A stretch of DNA of 14,061 nucleotides from an uncultured Clostridia bacterium (GTDB lineage: Bacteria; Bacillota; Clostridia; Oscillospirales; Ruminococcaceae). The position numbers and the translations under genes are program-made. Below the pieces are notes generated by a model. The model had not been told where the DNA came from and made no database searches. It saw nothing but the letters and a program-made list of their open reading frames with translations. Shown here piece after piece: positions 6,442-14,050 of the stretch; positions within the stretch are counted from its first letter, which is position 1, and the number at the start of each line of letters is the position of its first letter. The stretch is from positions 1 through 14,061 of the forward strand of contig CALCUE010000053.1 in the NCBI GenBank assembly GCA_937906945.1, read 5' to 3'.

Positions 6442-6495
6442 AGCCCCTCATCCGTCACGGCGAAGCCGTGACACCTTCCCCCAAGGGGGAAGGCT
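6442..6495 (+). repeat. Two-hairpin repeat A, copy 2
   Basis: Starts AGCCCCTCATCCGTC like the copy at 2602. The stems are GTCACGGC/GCCGTGAC (6454-6461 with 6465-6472) around GAA and CCTTCCCCC/GGGGGAAGG (6474-6482 with 6485-6493) around AA. Compared with copy 1 the inner stem is two pairs longer with different bases on both arms, so pairing is kept while sequence is not. Confidence 0.85.
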
Positions 6496-6501
6496 ACTGC
6501 T

Positions 6502-6583
6502 GTCATTCCGAAAGAACAAAGTGACCGTGGGAATCTTTTTATTAAGATTGCCACGTCGCCGCTTTGCGGCTCCTCGCAATGAC
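6502..6583 (-). repeat. MITE-like palindromic repeat B, copy 2 (fuller)
   Basis: On the minus strand it runs from GTCATTGCGAGGAGCCGC to TTCGGAATGAC. The ends form an imperfect terminal inverted repeat (GTCATTGCGA with GTCATTCCGA, 9 of 10). The centre is a long imperfect palindrome, CGTGGGAATCTT and AAGATTGCCACG around TTTATT, with one mismatch in 12 pairs. At 82 bases with terminal repeats and no coding capacity it resembles a small non-autonomous element. It lies 20 bases beyond the radical SAM gene stop. Confidence 0.82.
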
Positions 6584-6603
6584 GGGGAGAGAGTTTTTTC
6601 CGG

Positions 6604-7602
6604 TCATTCCGCCATGATGGAAAAATCGCCGGGCGAAAGAGCGGAGTCGGCGACGACCCGGACGGTGTAGCCGAGACTTTGCCAATGTTCCACGTTGACC
6701 CGGCGCTGTCCGGTCCATTGGGAGACCTCCGACGGCGCGACTTTGAGGACGTAATTCCCCAGCGGCAGGCGGCGGAGCATGGGAGCGAGCTTTTTGCGGC
6801 GGCGCAGTCCCTCCACCAGTTCGCAGAACGCCGGATGATAGGGCCCGGCGATGAGGTTCTGTTCCAAAGACGGTTCGGCGTGAAGGCCGAGGCGGATGAC
6901 CTTGATATGATAAAGCTCGAAAAGATCGAGAAGGTCGGCGCAGAGGGCGGTGGCTTCGTCCAGCGTCTCCGGCACGTAAGTGCCTTCCTCGTACCACACG
7001 GCCATTTTCGTGTTTTTGAGCACCAGAGCGGGATAGATCCGCATAGTGTCCGGTTTCAAAGCGGCGAAAGCGGCGGCGGTTTTATAATCCCTGTCCCGGC
7101 TGCTGCCCAGAAGACCGGTCATCATCTGAAGACCGAGGGAAAAGCCGGCGGCCTTGATCTTTTCGGCGGCGATTCTGGTGTCGGCGAAGGTGTGTCCCCG
7201 AAAATTTTTCGCGAGGACTTCGTCGTCGGCGCTTTGCGCCCCCAGTTCAATGGCGGTGACGCCGTACTCCTTGAGCACGGAAAGCACGTGGTCGTCAATG
7301 GCGTCGGGACGGGTGGAAAGGCGGATCCCGGAAAAGGATCCCCGCTTTGTCCATTTGGCCGCCGGTTCCAGAAGGGAACGCATCAAGTCCTCCGGGATCA
7401 TGGTGAAGGAGCCGCCGAAAAAGGCGATCTCCGTTTTTTCGGCGAAGCCGTGAAGGTCCCGGGCGGCTTTTTTTAAGGTTTTGTCCACGTCCTCCGGCGT
7501 CGGGACGCCGGATTCCCCGGTGATGGCGGTCTGGTCACAGAACGAGCACCGGTGGGGACAGCCGACCATCGGGACAAAAAAAGCGACGTTGGCGTGCTTC
7601 AT
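6604..7602 (-). CDS. Elp3-like radical SAM protein, substrate unknown
   Basis: A radical S-adenosylmethionine enzyme of 332 residues. The 4Fe-4S cluster motif is C15-x3-C19-x2-C22 in VGCPHRCSFCDQ, next to the N-terminus. FFGGSFT (about 64-70) matches the SAM-contacting Gly-rich segment, and IRLSTRPDAI and VTAIELGAQSADDEVL follow, as in Elp3/YhcC-type proteins. The LQMMTGLLGSS stretch is another shared element. The GNAT acetyltransferase domain of true Elp3 is missing; after about residue 235 there is only a short C-terminal tail. The ATG overlaps the rnc stop (ATGA), so it is probably translated with rnc. I recall that genes of this type often sit between rnc and smc in Clostridia, which hints at RNA or tRNA modification, but I infer this from position only. 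No substrate can be assigned. Confidence 0.85.
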   Translation of the reverse strand: MKHANVAFFVPMVGCPHRCSFCDQTAITGESGVPTPEDVDKTLKKAARDLHGFAEKTEIAFFGGSFTMIPEDLMRSLLEPAAKWTKRGSFSGIRLSTRPDAIDDHVLSVLKEYGVTAIELGAQSADDEVLAKNFRGHTFADTRIAAEKIKAAGFSLGLQMMTGLLGSSRDRDYKTAAAFAALKPDTMRIYPALVLKNTKMAVWYEEGTYVPETLDEATALCADLLDLFELYHIKVIRLGLHAEPSLEQNLIAGPYHPAFCELVEGLRRRKKLAPMLRRLPLGNYVLKVAPSEVSQWTGQRRVNVEHWQSLGYTVRVVADSALSPGDFSIMAE

Positions 7603-8288
7603 TCGCCCATCAACTCCAGCGCTTCTTTGGCGGCCAGCTGCTCGGCGGCTTTTTTGCTTTTGCCGATCCCGTGACCGATGACGTTGCTGTTGAGCAGCAC
7701 GTTGACTTCAAAGCGTTTGTCGTGGTCGGGACCGCTTTCCCCGACCAGAACGTAGGCAAGCCGTTCCTCCCGGTTCTGCTGAATGATCTCCTGCAGAAGG
7801 GTCTTATAGTCCTTGAAGGCGGCGTTTTCGACGTGTTCCAGCGCCTTTTTCACAAAACCGAGCACGTAGGTCGTGGCCGGTTCCATGCCGCCGTCGAGAT
7901 AAATGGCGGCGAGCACCGCCTCAAAGGCGTCGGCCAGAATGGAGGGACGTTCCCGTCCTCCCATAATGTCCTCGCCGTGTCCGAGGCGAAGAAACTCACC
8001 GAGACCGATCTTTTGGGCGAATTCGCAGAGGGATTTTTCGCAGACCAGCGACGCCCGAAGCTTCGTCAGTTCCCCTTCGGGAAGGTTCGTATAGTTTTCA
8101 TAGATGTAATCGGAGACAATGATGCTCAAAACAGCGTCGCCTAAAAATTCCTGGCGTTCGTTGTATTCGATTTTGCCTTTGACTTCGTTGGCAAAGGAGG
8201 AATGGGTGACGCCGACTTCCAGAAAATGACGGTTCTGGAAGCGGTAGCCCATCCGTTTTTCCAGTTCGGAAAGGTCCTTGATGCTCAT
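7599..8288 (-). CDS. rnc: Ribonuclease III
   Basis: Cuts double-stranded RNA, chiefly the long stems of precursor rRNA and also some mRNAs, in the cytosol. The 229 residues contain the RNase III signature NERQEFLGDAVL at 43-54, with acidic residues E47 and D51 and the second metal-binding pair D120 and E123 in ILADAFEAVLAAIYLDGG. The dsRNA-binding domain fills about 157-229 and ends with the KKAAEQLAAKEAL helix. The length is typical. The ATG overlaps the plsX stop (ATGA), and a strong GGAGGAG lies 5 bases upstream, inside plsX. Its stop overlaps the radical SAM start. In many Firmicutes acpP lies between plsX and rnc; here nothing does. Confidence 0.97.
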   Translation of the reverse strand: MSIKDLSELEKRMGYRFQNRHFLEVGVTHSSFANEVKGKIEYNERQEFLGDAVLSIIVSDYIYENYTNLPEGELTKLRASLVCEKSLCEFAQKIGLGEFLRLGHGEDIMGGRERPSILADAFEAVLAAIYLDGGMEPATTYVLGFVKKALEHVENAAFKDYKTLLQEIIQQNREERLAYVLVGESGPDHDKRFEVNVLLNSNVIGHGIGKSKKAAEQLAAKEALELMGE

Positions 8289-9292
8289 TCGTTCTCCTCC
8301 TTCTGTTTTTGAATTTCGGCGGCGATGGTGCCGATGACGTCCTTTTCATAAAACGCCTTGGCCTGCCGGATGGCGTTCAGAAACGCCTTGGCGTCGGAGC
8401 TTCCGTGCGCCTTGATGACCGGTTTCGCGATGCCCAGAAGGGGCGCGCCGCCTTTTTCGGTGTAATCCATTTTCTTTTTGAAGGCCTTAAGGTCCTTTTT
8501 CATGGTGAGGGCGGAAAGCTTCGTCAACGTGTTCCTCGTGAGCATTCCTTTGAACATTTTGCCGAAGGCAAGGCCAAGCCCTTCCGTCAGTTTGAGCACG
8601 ACGTTGCCGGTCCAACCGTCGGCGACGGCGACGTCGCAGGCACCGAAGGGCAGATCCCTCGGCTCCACGTTGCCCACAAAGCGATAGGATTCGTCTTTCA
8701 TAAGGGCAAGGGCCTCTTTCTGAAGGTCGGTCCCTTTGCTTTCCTCCGCGCCGATGTTGATAAGACCGACAGCCGGGGAGGTGGCGCCCTCCACCTTTTC
8801 CATATAGATGCTTCCCATGAGCCCGAATTGCGAAAGCATTTCCGGGCGGCACTCGACGTTGGCGCCGAGGTCCAAAAGCATATAGTCTTTATTAAGTCCC
8901 GGGATCACGGAAGCGAGTGCCGCCCGTTTGATCCCCTTGATCCGTTTGACAAGCAACGTCGCCGCGACGACGATGGCGCCGGTGCTTCCACCGCCGACAA
9001 AGGCGTCGCCTTTGTCCTCCGCCAGCGCTTTAAGCGCCACGGAAAGGGAGCTTTCTTTATATTGTCCCTTGACGGCCTCGGTGGGTTCGGCGCAGACCGG
9101 CATCACAAGCGGCGCGTCGAGCCATTCAAAGCCCTCGGTGGAGATCAAGTGTCCCTCGCAAAGGGCCTTCATTTCCTCGACGTTGCCGACGGCAAGGACG
9201 GAAACGCCGAGCTCTTTGACGGCGAGAGCCGCTCCCTCAAGCGGGGCCAGCGGCGCGTTGTCGCCGCCGTACATATCCATAATAATTTTCAT
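8285..9292 (-). CDS. plsX: Phosphate acyltransferase PlsX
   Basis: PlsX converts acyl-ACP and phosphate into acyl-phosphate, which PlsY then uses to acylate glycerol-3-phosphate, the first step of phospholipid synthesis in most Gram-positive bacteria. It is a peripheral membrane enzyme. The 335 residues start MKIIMDMYGGDNAP, the family N-terminal motif (commonly DAMGGD; here DMYGGD). FVGGGSTGAIVVAATLLV, LLDLGANVECRPEML, VGLINIGAEESKGT, VADGWTGNVVLK and the C-terminal HGSSDAKAF all match the family. The start is supported by GGAGG 7 bases upstream. It overlaps trmFO and rnc by 4 bases each. The usual fabD, fabG and acpP companions are missing. Confidence 0.97.
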   Translation of the reverse strand: MKIIMDMYGGDNAPLAPLEGAALAVKELGVSVLAVGNVEEMKALCEGHLISTEGFEWLDAPLVMPVCAEPTEAVKGQYKESSLSVALKALAEDKGDAFVGGGSTGAIVVAATLLVKRIKGIKRAALASVIPGLNKDYMLLDLGANVECRPEMLSQFGLMGSIYMEKVEGATSPAVGLINIGAEESKGTDLQKEALALMKDESYRFVGNVEPRDLPFGACDVAVADGWTGNVVLKLTEGLGLAFGKMFKGMLTRNTLTKLSALTMKKDLKAFKKKMDYTEKGGAPLLGIAKPVIKAHGSSDAKAFLNAIRQAKAFYEKDVIGTIAAEIQKQKEENE

Positions 9293-10587
9293 AAGATCGC
9301 CTCCAGATCGGCAAGAGCCCGGTCAGCCAGCGCCTGATACCGTTCCTCCTTGTTGCGGATCTTTTTGGGGAGTGGCGGCAGAACGCCCATATTGGCGCCC
9401 ATGGGCTGAAAATCGGTGACGGAGCTGTCGGTAATGTAGTGGATCAGCGCCCCGAGCATGGTGGTCTCCGGCAGAACGAGGGGCAGATCGCCATTGGCGA
9501 ACCGGGCGGCGTTCAGTCCCGCTAAAATGCCGGAGGCGGCGGATTCGGTATAGCCCTCGACGCCGGTGAGCTGTCCGGCGAAGAAAAGCCGGGGTTCGCT
9601 TTTAAGCGAAAGGTTCGGTTCCAAAAGCCGGGGGGAGTCCATAAAGGTATCCCTATGCATGACGCCGTAGCGGACGAACTCGGCGTTTTCAAGGCCGGGG
9701 ATCCGCGAAAACACCCGCTTCTGTTCCCCGAACTTGAGGTTCGTCTGGAAACCGACGAGGTTATACATGGTCCCGTCGGCGTTTTCCCGCCGAAGCTGAA
9801 CGTTGGCCCAGGGACGGTGTCCCGTCCTGGGATCGGAAAGTCCCACCGGACGAAGGGGACCGAAGCGCAGGGTGTCGTGTCCCCGACCGGCCATGATCTC
9901 GACGGGCATACAGCCCTCATAGACCTTGGGATCGGCGACGTCGAAATCGTGGAGCGGCGCCCGCTCCGCCGAAATAAGCGCCTCGTAAAAGGCGTCGTAT
10001 TCCTCTTTGTTCATGGGGCAGTTGACGTAATCGGCGTCGCCCCGGTCATACCGCGCGCCGAGAAAAACTTTGTCCCAGTCGAGGGAATCGGCGGTGACAA
10101 TGGGCGCGACGGCGTCGAAGAACGAAAGGGTGCCGCCGAAACGCTCCTTGAGCGATTCGGCCAAAGCGTCGGAGGTGAGAGGCCCGGTGGCGACAACGAC
10201 GATCCCTTCCTCGGGAAGTTCGGTCACCTCGCCGGTCACCACTTCGATGTTTTTGTCGGAACGGATCGCCTCGGTGAGATAGTCCGCGAAAAGGTCCCGG
10301 TCAACGGCCAGAGCGCCGCCGGCGGCTACCGCCGTTTTTTCGGCGGCTTCCATGGTGAGGGAACCGAGACGGCGCATCTCCTCTTTGAGAAGACCGGCGG
10401 CGGAATCGAGCCGCATGGCCTTCAAGGAGTTGGAGCAGACCAGTTCCCCGAATTTATCGGTTTTATGGGCCGGGGTGGATTTTTCCGGGCGCATTTCATA
10501 AAGGCGAACGGAAAACCCCAGCCGGGAAAGGGTATGGGCGGCTTCGCAACCGGCGAGACCCGCCCCGATGACGGTGATTTTATCCAT
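9289..10587 (-). CDS. trmFO: Methylenetetrahydrofolate-tRNA (uracil-5-)-methyltransferase TrmFO
   Basis: A flavoprotein that makes ribothymidine at position 54 in the T-loop of tRNA, taking the carbon from methylenetetrahydrofolate and reducing it with FAD and NAD(P)H. The 432 residues begin MDKITVIGAGLAGCEAA, a GxGxxG dinucleotide-binding fold. C51 in ELVCSNSLKAMR corresponds to one catalytic cysteine, and the Cys in YEGCMPVE to the other. RFGPLRPVGL, FFAGQLTGVEGYTESAASG and the C-terminal NMGVLPPLPKKIRNKEER are family motifs. The ATG overlaps the last 8 bases of topA, and no strong Shine-Dalgarno precedes it, so coupling to topA translation is likely. The topA-trmFO pair is a standard Firmicutes arrangement. 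Confidence 0.97.
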   Translation of the reverse strand: MDKITVIGAGLAGCEAAHTLSRLGFSVRLYEMRPEKSTPAHKTDKFGELVCSNSLKAMRLDSAAGLLKEEMRRLGSLTMEAAEKTAVAAGGALAVDRDLFADYLTEAIRSDKNIEVVTGEVTELPEEGIVVVATGPLTSDALAESLKERFGGTLSFFDAVAPIVTADSLDWDKVFLGARYDRGDADYVNCPMNKEEYDAFYEALISAERAPLHDFDVADPKVYEGCMPVEIMAGRGHDTLRFGPLRPVGLSDPRTGHRPWANVQLRRENADGTMYNLVGFQTNLKFGEQKRVFSRIPGLENAEFVRYGVMHRDTFMDSPRLLEPNLSLKSEPRLFFAGQLTGVEGYTESAASGILAGLNAARFANGDLPLVLPETTMLGALIHYITDSSVTDFQPMGANMGVLPPLPKKIRNKEERYQALADRALADLEAIL

Positions 10588-12709
10588 TTTTCTTGGTATC
10601 GGCTCTTTCGTAGTGGCAGTCGGGGTTGGAACAATAAATTTTGGCGGCGCGGCCTTTTTTGTGCAGAAGGCTCTTGCCGCATTCGGGACAGGCTTCGCCC
10701 AACGGCTCGTCCCAGGTCATAAATCCGCAGGTCGGGTTCTTCTCACAGCCGTAATAGGTCTTGCCGGTCTTGGATTTTTTGAGCAGGATCACGCCGCCGC
10801 AGAGAGGACAATGGCCGGGGGTCTCTTTGACGATGGGCTTGGTGTTTTTGCACTCCGGATAGCCGGGACAGGCGAGGAATTTGCCGTAGCGCCCGGTTTT
10901 GATCACCATTTTGCGTCCGCATTTTTCGCAGACGATGTCGGTCTCCTCCTCCGGCACCTGGATCTTTTCGTCGCCCTGGGTGCTTTGCGCCAGCGCCAGG
11001 GATTTGGAAAACTCGTCATAGAATTTTTTCATCATGGCGACCCAGTCGGTCTTTCCGGCTTCGACCTTATCGAGATCCTTTTCCATCTTCGCCGTGAATT
11101 CCACGTCGATGATGTTGGAAAAATGCTCCCGCACAAGGTCGGTGATGACGGTGCCGAGGCTTGTCGGACGAAGGGATTTACCGTCCCGCTCGACGTAATT
11201 GCGGGCGAGGATGGTGGTGATGATCGGGGCGTAGGTGGAAGGACGGCCGATGCCGTTTTCCTCCAGCGCCTTGATGAGGGAAGCCTCGGTATAGCGGGAA
11301 GGCGGCGCGGTGAAGTGCTGGTTGGCCTTGATGTCACGGACCTTGAGCACGTCGCCGGCGGCGGCGTGCTTCGGAATGGAGGATTTTTCCTCGTCGCCGT
11401 AAGGATACAAAACGGTGAAGCCGTCGAACCGGACGGTGAAGCCGGAGGCCTTGAAGCCGTAATCGCCGGCGGCGATGTCGATGGAGACGGTGTCATAAAG
11501 GGCGGCGGCCATCTGGCTGGCGATGAACCGTTCCCACACCAGTTTATAGAGTTTATACTGGTCGGCGGAAAGGCTCGCTTTCAGCGTTTCCGGCACCAGT
11601 TCCGGCATGGTGGGACGAATGGCTTCGTGGGCGTCCTGCACGTTGGCTTTGGCTTTATAGGCTTTGGCTCCGGTGGAAAGATAGTCCTTGCCGTAGGTTT
11701 TTTCAATATAAGCGGCGGCGGCCTGTTTCGCTTCCTCCGAAACACGGAGAGAGTCGGTTCTCATATAGGTGATGAGACCGACGGCGCCCATCCCGGGCAC
11801 GTCCACGCCTTCATAAAGCTCCTGCGCGATGCGCATGGTGCGGCGGGACTGGAAGCCGAGCTTCAGCGAGGCTTCCTGCTGGAGAGTGGAGGTGATGAAC
11901 GGCGGCGCCGGCTGTTTTTTCCTAAGGCTCTTTTTGACGCCGGAAACGGTGAAGTCCTGTCCTTTCAGTTCGTCAAGGACGGCTTCGGCTTCGTCGGCGG
12001 TGTGAAGGTCACATTTTTCCCCGTTCTTGGTGGAAAGTTTGGCGGCAAAGGTGGTCGTCTCGTTCTTTTCACAGAGCTTGGCGTCGATGGTCCAGTATTC
12101 CTCGGGGACAAAGCCCTCGATCTCCCGCTCCCGGTCAACGATGAGGCTGACGGCGACGGATTGGACCCGTCCGGCGGAAAGGGAACTGCCGCCGCGGATG
12201 TTTTTCCAGAGGAAGGGACTGAGCTTATAGCCCACGATCCGGTCAAGAACCCGGCGGCCCTGCTGGGCGTTGACTAAATCGAGGTCGATGGAACGGGGCG
12301 CTTTCATGCCCTGCTCCACGCCGAATTTAGTGATCTCGTTAAAGGTGACGCGGTTGGCGTCGGAAAGCGGAAGTCCGAGAAGGTAGGCCAGATGCCACGA
12401 AATGGCTTCGCCTTCCCGGTCGGGGTCCGTCGCGAGAAAGACGTTCTCGACGGAACCGGCCTCTTTTTTAAGGCTCCGGACCAGGTTTTCCTTGCCGGAG
12501 ATGAGAATATACTGCGGCGCGAAGCCGTGGGAGACGTCGATGCCGAGGGTGGTCTTCGGAAGGTCACGGACGTGACCCATGGAGGCGACGACCTCGTAAT
12601 CGGGCCCGAGATATTTTTCAATGGTCTTGGCTTTGGCCGGGGACTCCACGATAACAAGGTTTTTGGCCTTTTTGGCGGAGCGCTTGGTGGTTTTGGTTTC
12701 CTGTGCCGT
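10580..12709 (-). CDS. topA: DNA topoisomerase I (type IA), probable ACG start
   Basis: Relaxes negative supercoils through a single-strand break. From the ACG at 12709 the protein is 709 residues: a Lys/Thr/Ala-rich tail (1-16), the first TOPRIM strand and motif NLVIVESPAKAKT (E22 catalytic), DPDREGE (about 95-101), the active-site tyrosine Y315 in ITYMRTDS, and three C-terminal four-cysteine zinc ribbons (CEKCGRK..., CPLCGGV..., CPECGKS...). The frame has a TAG stop five codons before the ACG, and no ATG, GTG or TTG until the GTG at 12649, which lies inside VIVESP and would delete the first strand of TOPRIM. AGGGGG stands 8 bases before the ACG. So either ACG (reading MAQETKTTKRSAKKAKNL) is a rare start, or an ATG was changed by mutation or sequence error. 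The stop overlaps trmFO. Confidence 0.93.
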   Translation of the reverse strand, partial: TAQETKTTKRSAKKAKNLVIVESPAKAKTIEKYLGPDYEVVASMGHVRDLPKTTLGIDVSHGFAPQYILISGKENLVRSLKKEAGSVENVFLATDPDREGEAISWHLAYLLGLPLSDANRVTFNEITKFGVEQGMKAPRSIDLDLVNAQQGRRVLDRIVGYKLSPFLWKNIRGGSSLSAGRVQSVAVSLIVDREREIEGFVPEEYWTIDAKLCEKNETTTFAAKLSTKNGEKCDLHTADEAEAVLDELKGQDFTVSGVKKSLRKKQPAPPFITSTLQQEASLKLGFQSRRTMRIAQELYEGVDVPGMGAVGLITYMRTDSLRVSEEAKQAAAAYIEKTYGKDYLSTGAKAYKAKANVQDAHEAIRPTMPELVPETLKASLSADQYKLYKLVWERFIASQMAAALYDTVSIDIAAGDYGFKASGFTVRFDGFTVLYPYGDEEKSSIPKHAAAGDVLKVRDIKANQHFTAPPSRYTEASLIKALEENGIGRPSTYAPIITTILARNYVERDGKSLRPTSLGTVITDLVREHFSNIIDVEFTAKMEKDLDKVEAGKTDWVAMMKKFYDEFSKSLALAQSTQGDEKIQVPEEETDIVCEKCGRKMVIKTGRYGKFLACPGYPECKNTKPIVKETPGHCPLCGGVILLKKSKTGKTYYGCEKNPTCGFMTWDEPLGEACPECGKSLLHKKGRAAKIYCSNPDCHYERADTKKNG

Positions 12710-12723
12710 AAATAAAACCCCCT
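12707..12723 (-). promoter_or_regulatory. topA: Shine-Dalgarno plus probable ACG start codon of topA
   Basis: AGGGGG on the minus strand (plus 12723-12718) is followed by 8 bases and then ACG (12709-12707). The spacing is ideal and the reading frame leads straight into the intact TOPRIM domain. No standard start codon exists in this position. The 48-base gap before it is AT-rich (ATTCTATTTGATATATAG), but I see no -35/-10 pair good enough to call. Confidence 0.6.
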
Positions 12724-12757
12724 ATATATCAAATAGAATAAAAAACGAACGGAAAAT

Positions 12758-13918
12758 TCACGCGATGGTGAAGCGCCGACCGGAGACGGAACGGATGAGG
12801 AACGCGATCTCAAGTTCCGTAAAAGCGGCGGCGGCCTGGGAAGCGGTCAGACCCGCTTTGGCCGAAAGCTCGTCGGAAGAGCGGGGCTGTTCGTCGATGA
12901 CGGCGTAAAGAGCCGCCGCTGTCGGCGAAAGACCGGTCGGAGCGGGCTTTTTCCGCCGGACGGAAACGGCGGGGCGTTCCGCCTCGACCTTCGGTTCCTC
13001 CGGAAGGATCAGCCGTCTTTTCCGGACGCTGGAAAGATCCAGTTCCGGATAGTCTTTTGTGTATTTTTGCAGGATATCGACGGCGCTTCCCACCGGGATC
13101 GCGCCGTTTTGCAAAAGATGGAGCGTTCCCTGCGCGGTGGGACGGGAGACGTCCGCCGGCACGGCGAAGACGTCCCTTTCCTGCTCGGTGGCCAGTTTCG
13201 CCGTAACGGAAGTGCCGCTTCGGGCGGCGGCTTCCACGACGCAGACCCCGAGGGAAAGACCGGAGACCAGGCGGTTCCGGATGAGGAAAAAGCTGGACTG
13301 CGGCTCGGCGTCCGGCGAAAATTCGCTGATGACGGCGCCGTTGCGGGCGATCATGGCTTTGAGATACTCGTTCTCCGCCGGATAGACGTTGCCGATCCCG
13401 CAGCCCTGAACGGCGATGGTCTTGCCGCCGTTTTCCATCGCGGCGATGTGCGCGGCGGAATCAATGCCGTGGGCCATGCCGGAGACAACAATGGCGCCGG
13501 CTTCGGCTAAGCCGCCGCCAATGGCGGTGGCCATCCTCCGACCGTAATCGGTCATCTGGCGGGTACCGACCACGGCGATGGCCGGTCCTTCGTTGAGGCA
13601 ATCCACGTCCCCGAGGACGTAAAGGACCACCGGCGGGTCCGGAATGGTGAGAAGCCGCTTCGGAAAACGGGGATCGTTCCGGGCAAGGACGACGGCGCCG
13701 ATGTTCTGGGCTCTTTCAATGGCGCTTTTGGCCATTTCGAGGGTGGTGGCCCGAAGACGAAGGCGCTTGATCTCATTGAGGCGGGGAATTTCGTTCATTG
13801 CCTCTTCCCCGCCGAGGAAAAATTCCTCCGGGTCCGGGTAACGGGACAAAATCTGTTCCGTCAGGGGACTTCCGGGCGTCATGGCAAGGCTCAGCCATAC
13901 CCAGTGTAAAAGACTCAT
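12758..13918 (-). CDS. dprA: DNA processing protein DprA
   Basis: DprA binds incoming single-stranded DNA during natural transformation and loads RecA; it also occurs in species not known to be competent. From the ATG at 13918 it has 386 residues: an N-terminal helical region (1-75), the Rossmann-like DprA core with VVGTRQ (116-121), SGMAHGIDSAAH (146-157), GCGIGNVYP (172-180) and FFLIRNR (210-216), then a C-terminal winged-helix (DML1-like) region from about 325 to the end. A longer reading from 14020 is open but would run through the hairpins of the leader. GGAG 8 bases before 13918 supports the shorter form. The GTR in place of the more usual GSR is conservative. It is followed after 48 bases by topA. 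Confidence 0.95.
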   Translation of the reverse strand: MSLLHWVWLSLAMTPGSPLTEQILSRYPDPEEFFLGGEEAMNEIPRLNEIKRLRLRATTLEMAKSAIERAQNIGAVVLARNDPRFPKRLLTIPDPPVVLYVLGDVDCLNEGPAIAVVGTRQMTDYGRRMATAIGGGLAEAGAIVVSGMAHGIDSAAHIAAMENGGKTIAVQGCGIGNVYPAENEYLKAMIARNGAVISEFSPDAEPQSSFFLIRNRLVSGLSLGVCVVEAAARSGTSVTAKLATEQERDVFAVPADVSRPTAQGTLHLLQNGAIPVGSAVDILQKYTKDYPELDLSSVRKRRLILPEEPKVEAERPAVSVRRKKPAPTGLSPTAAALYAVIDEQPRSSDELSAKAGLTASQAAAAFTELEIAFLIRSVSGRRFTIA

Positions 13919-13926
13919 AGTAAAAA

Positions 13927-13930
13927 CTCC
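13927..13930 (-). promoter_or_regulatory. dprA: Shine-Dalgarno site of dprA
   Basis: AAAAAAGGAG on the minus strand lies 8 bases before the ATG at 13918. It decides the start against the upstream in-frame ATG at 14020. Confidence 0.75.
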
Positions 13931-13950
13931 TTTTTTGTGGAGTGGGGAAA

Positions 13951-13971
13951 AGCCGGCCATTCCGGTCGGCT
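13951..13971 (-). other. Leader hairpin upstream of dprA
   Basis: On the minus strand AGCCGACC and GGCCGGCT pair around GGAAT with one A-C mismatch, followed by TTTTCCCC. It looks like a weak terminator or attenuator located 20 bases upstream of the dprA Shine-Dalgarno. It could end transcription of an upstream gene outside the window, or be part of a dprA leader. Confidence 0.35.
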
Positions 13972-13998
13972 GAAAATACCGCCCTTTCGTCAGCTTTT

Positions 13999-14031
13999 GG
14001 TGCGGAAGCACCGGCGGCACGAAGTGCCGCC
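13999..14031 (-). repeat. Tandem two-hairpin module, copy 2
   Basis: On the minus strand GGCGGCAC pairs with GTGCCGCC (14031-14024 with 14020-14013) around TTC. It is followed with no gap by GGTGC and GCACC (14012-14008 with 14003-13999) around TTCC. This matches the order and spacing of the module at 130-158. In the second hairpin the T-A closing pair of copy 1 is replaced by C-G here. Confidence 0.5.
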
Positions 14032-14044
14032 AACTGCGGCGAGG

Positions 14045-14050
14045 TTTATA
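14045..14050 (-). promoter_or_regulatory. dprA: Possible -10 box for dprA
   Basis: TATAAA on the minus strand, preceded by a T-run, matches the -10 consensus at 5 of 6 positions. The -35 region would lie outside the window, so this is only a suggestion. If real, dprA has a leader of roughly 115-120 bases that includes the three hairpins at 13951-14031. Confidence 0.22.

Noticed and set aside
10568..12277. Long plus-strand ORF (569 codons) opposite topA
   Set aside because: Antisense shadow of topA; low-complexity Gly/Phe-rich translation, while the minus strand encodes a complete recognised enzyme.
12650..12757. Frameshift in the start of topA
   Set aside because: The correct frame is continuous from the AGGGGG site through the TOPRIM motif without a shift; a single-base change at the start codon, or a true ACG start, explains it better.
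13919..14020. ATG at 14020 as the dprA start
   Set aside because: The extra 34 residues read through leader hairpins; the ATG at 13918 has GGAG at 8 bases and begins the usual N-terminus.
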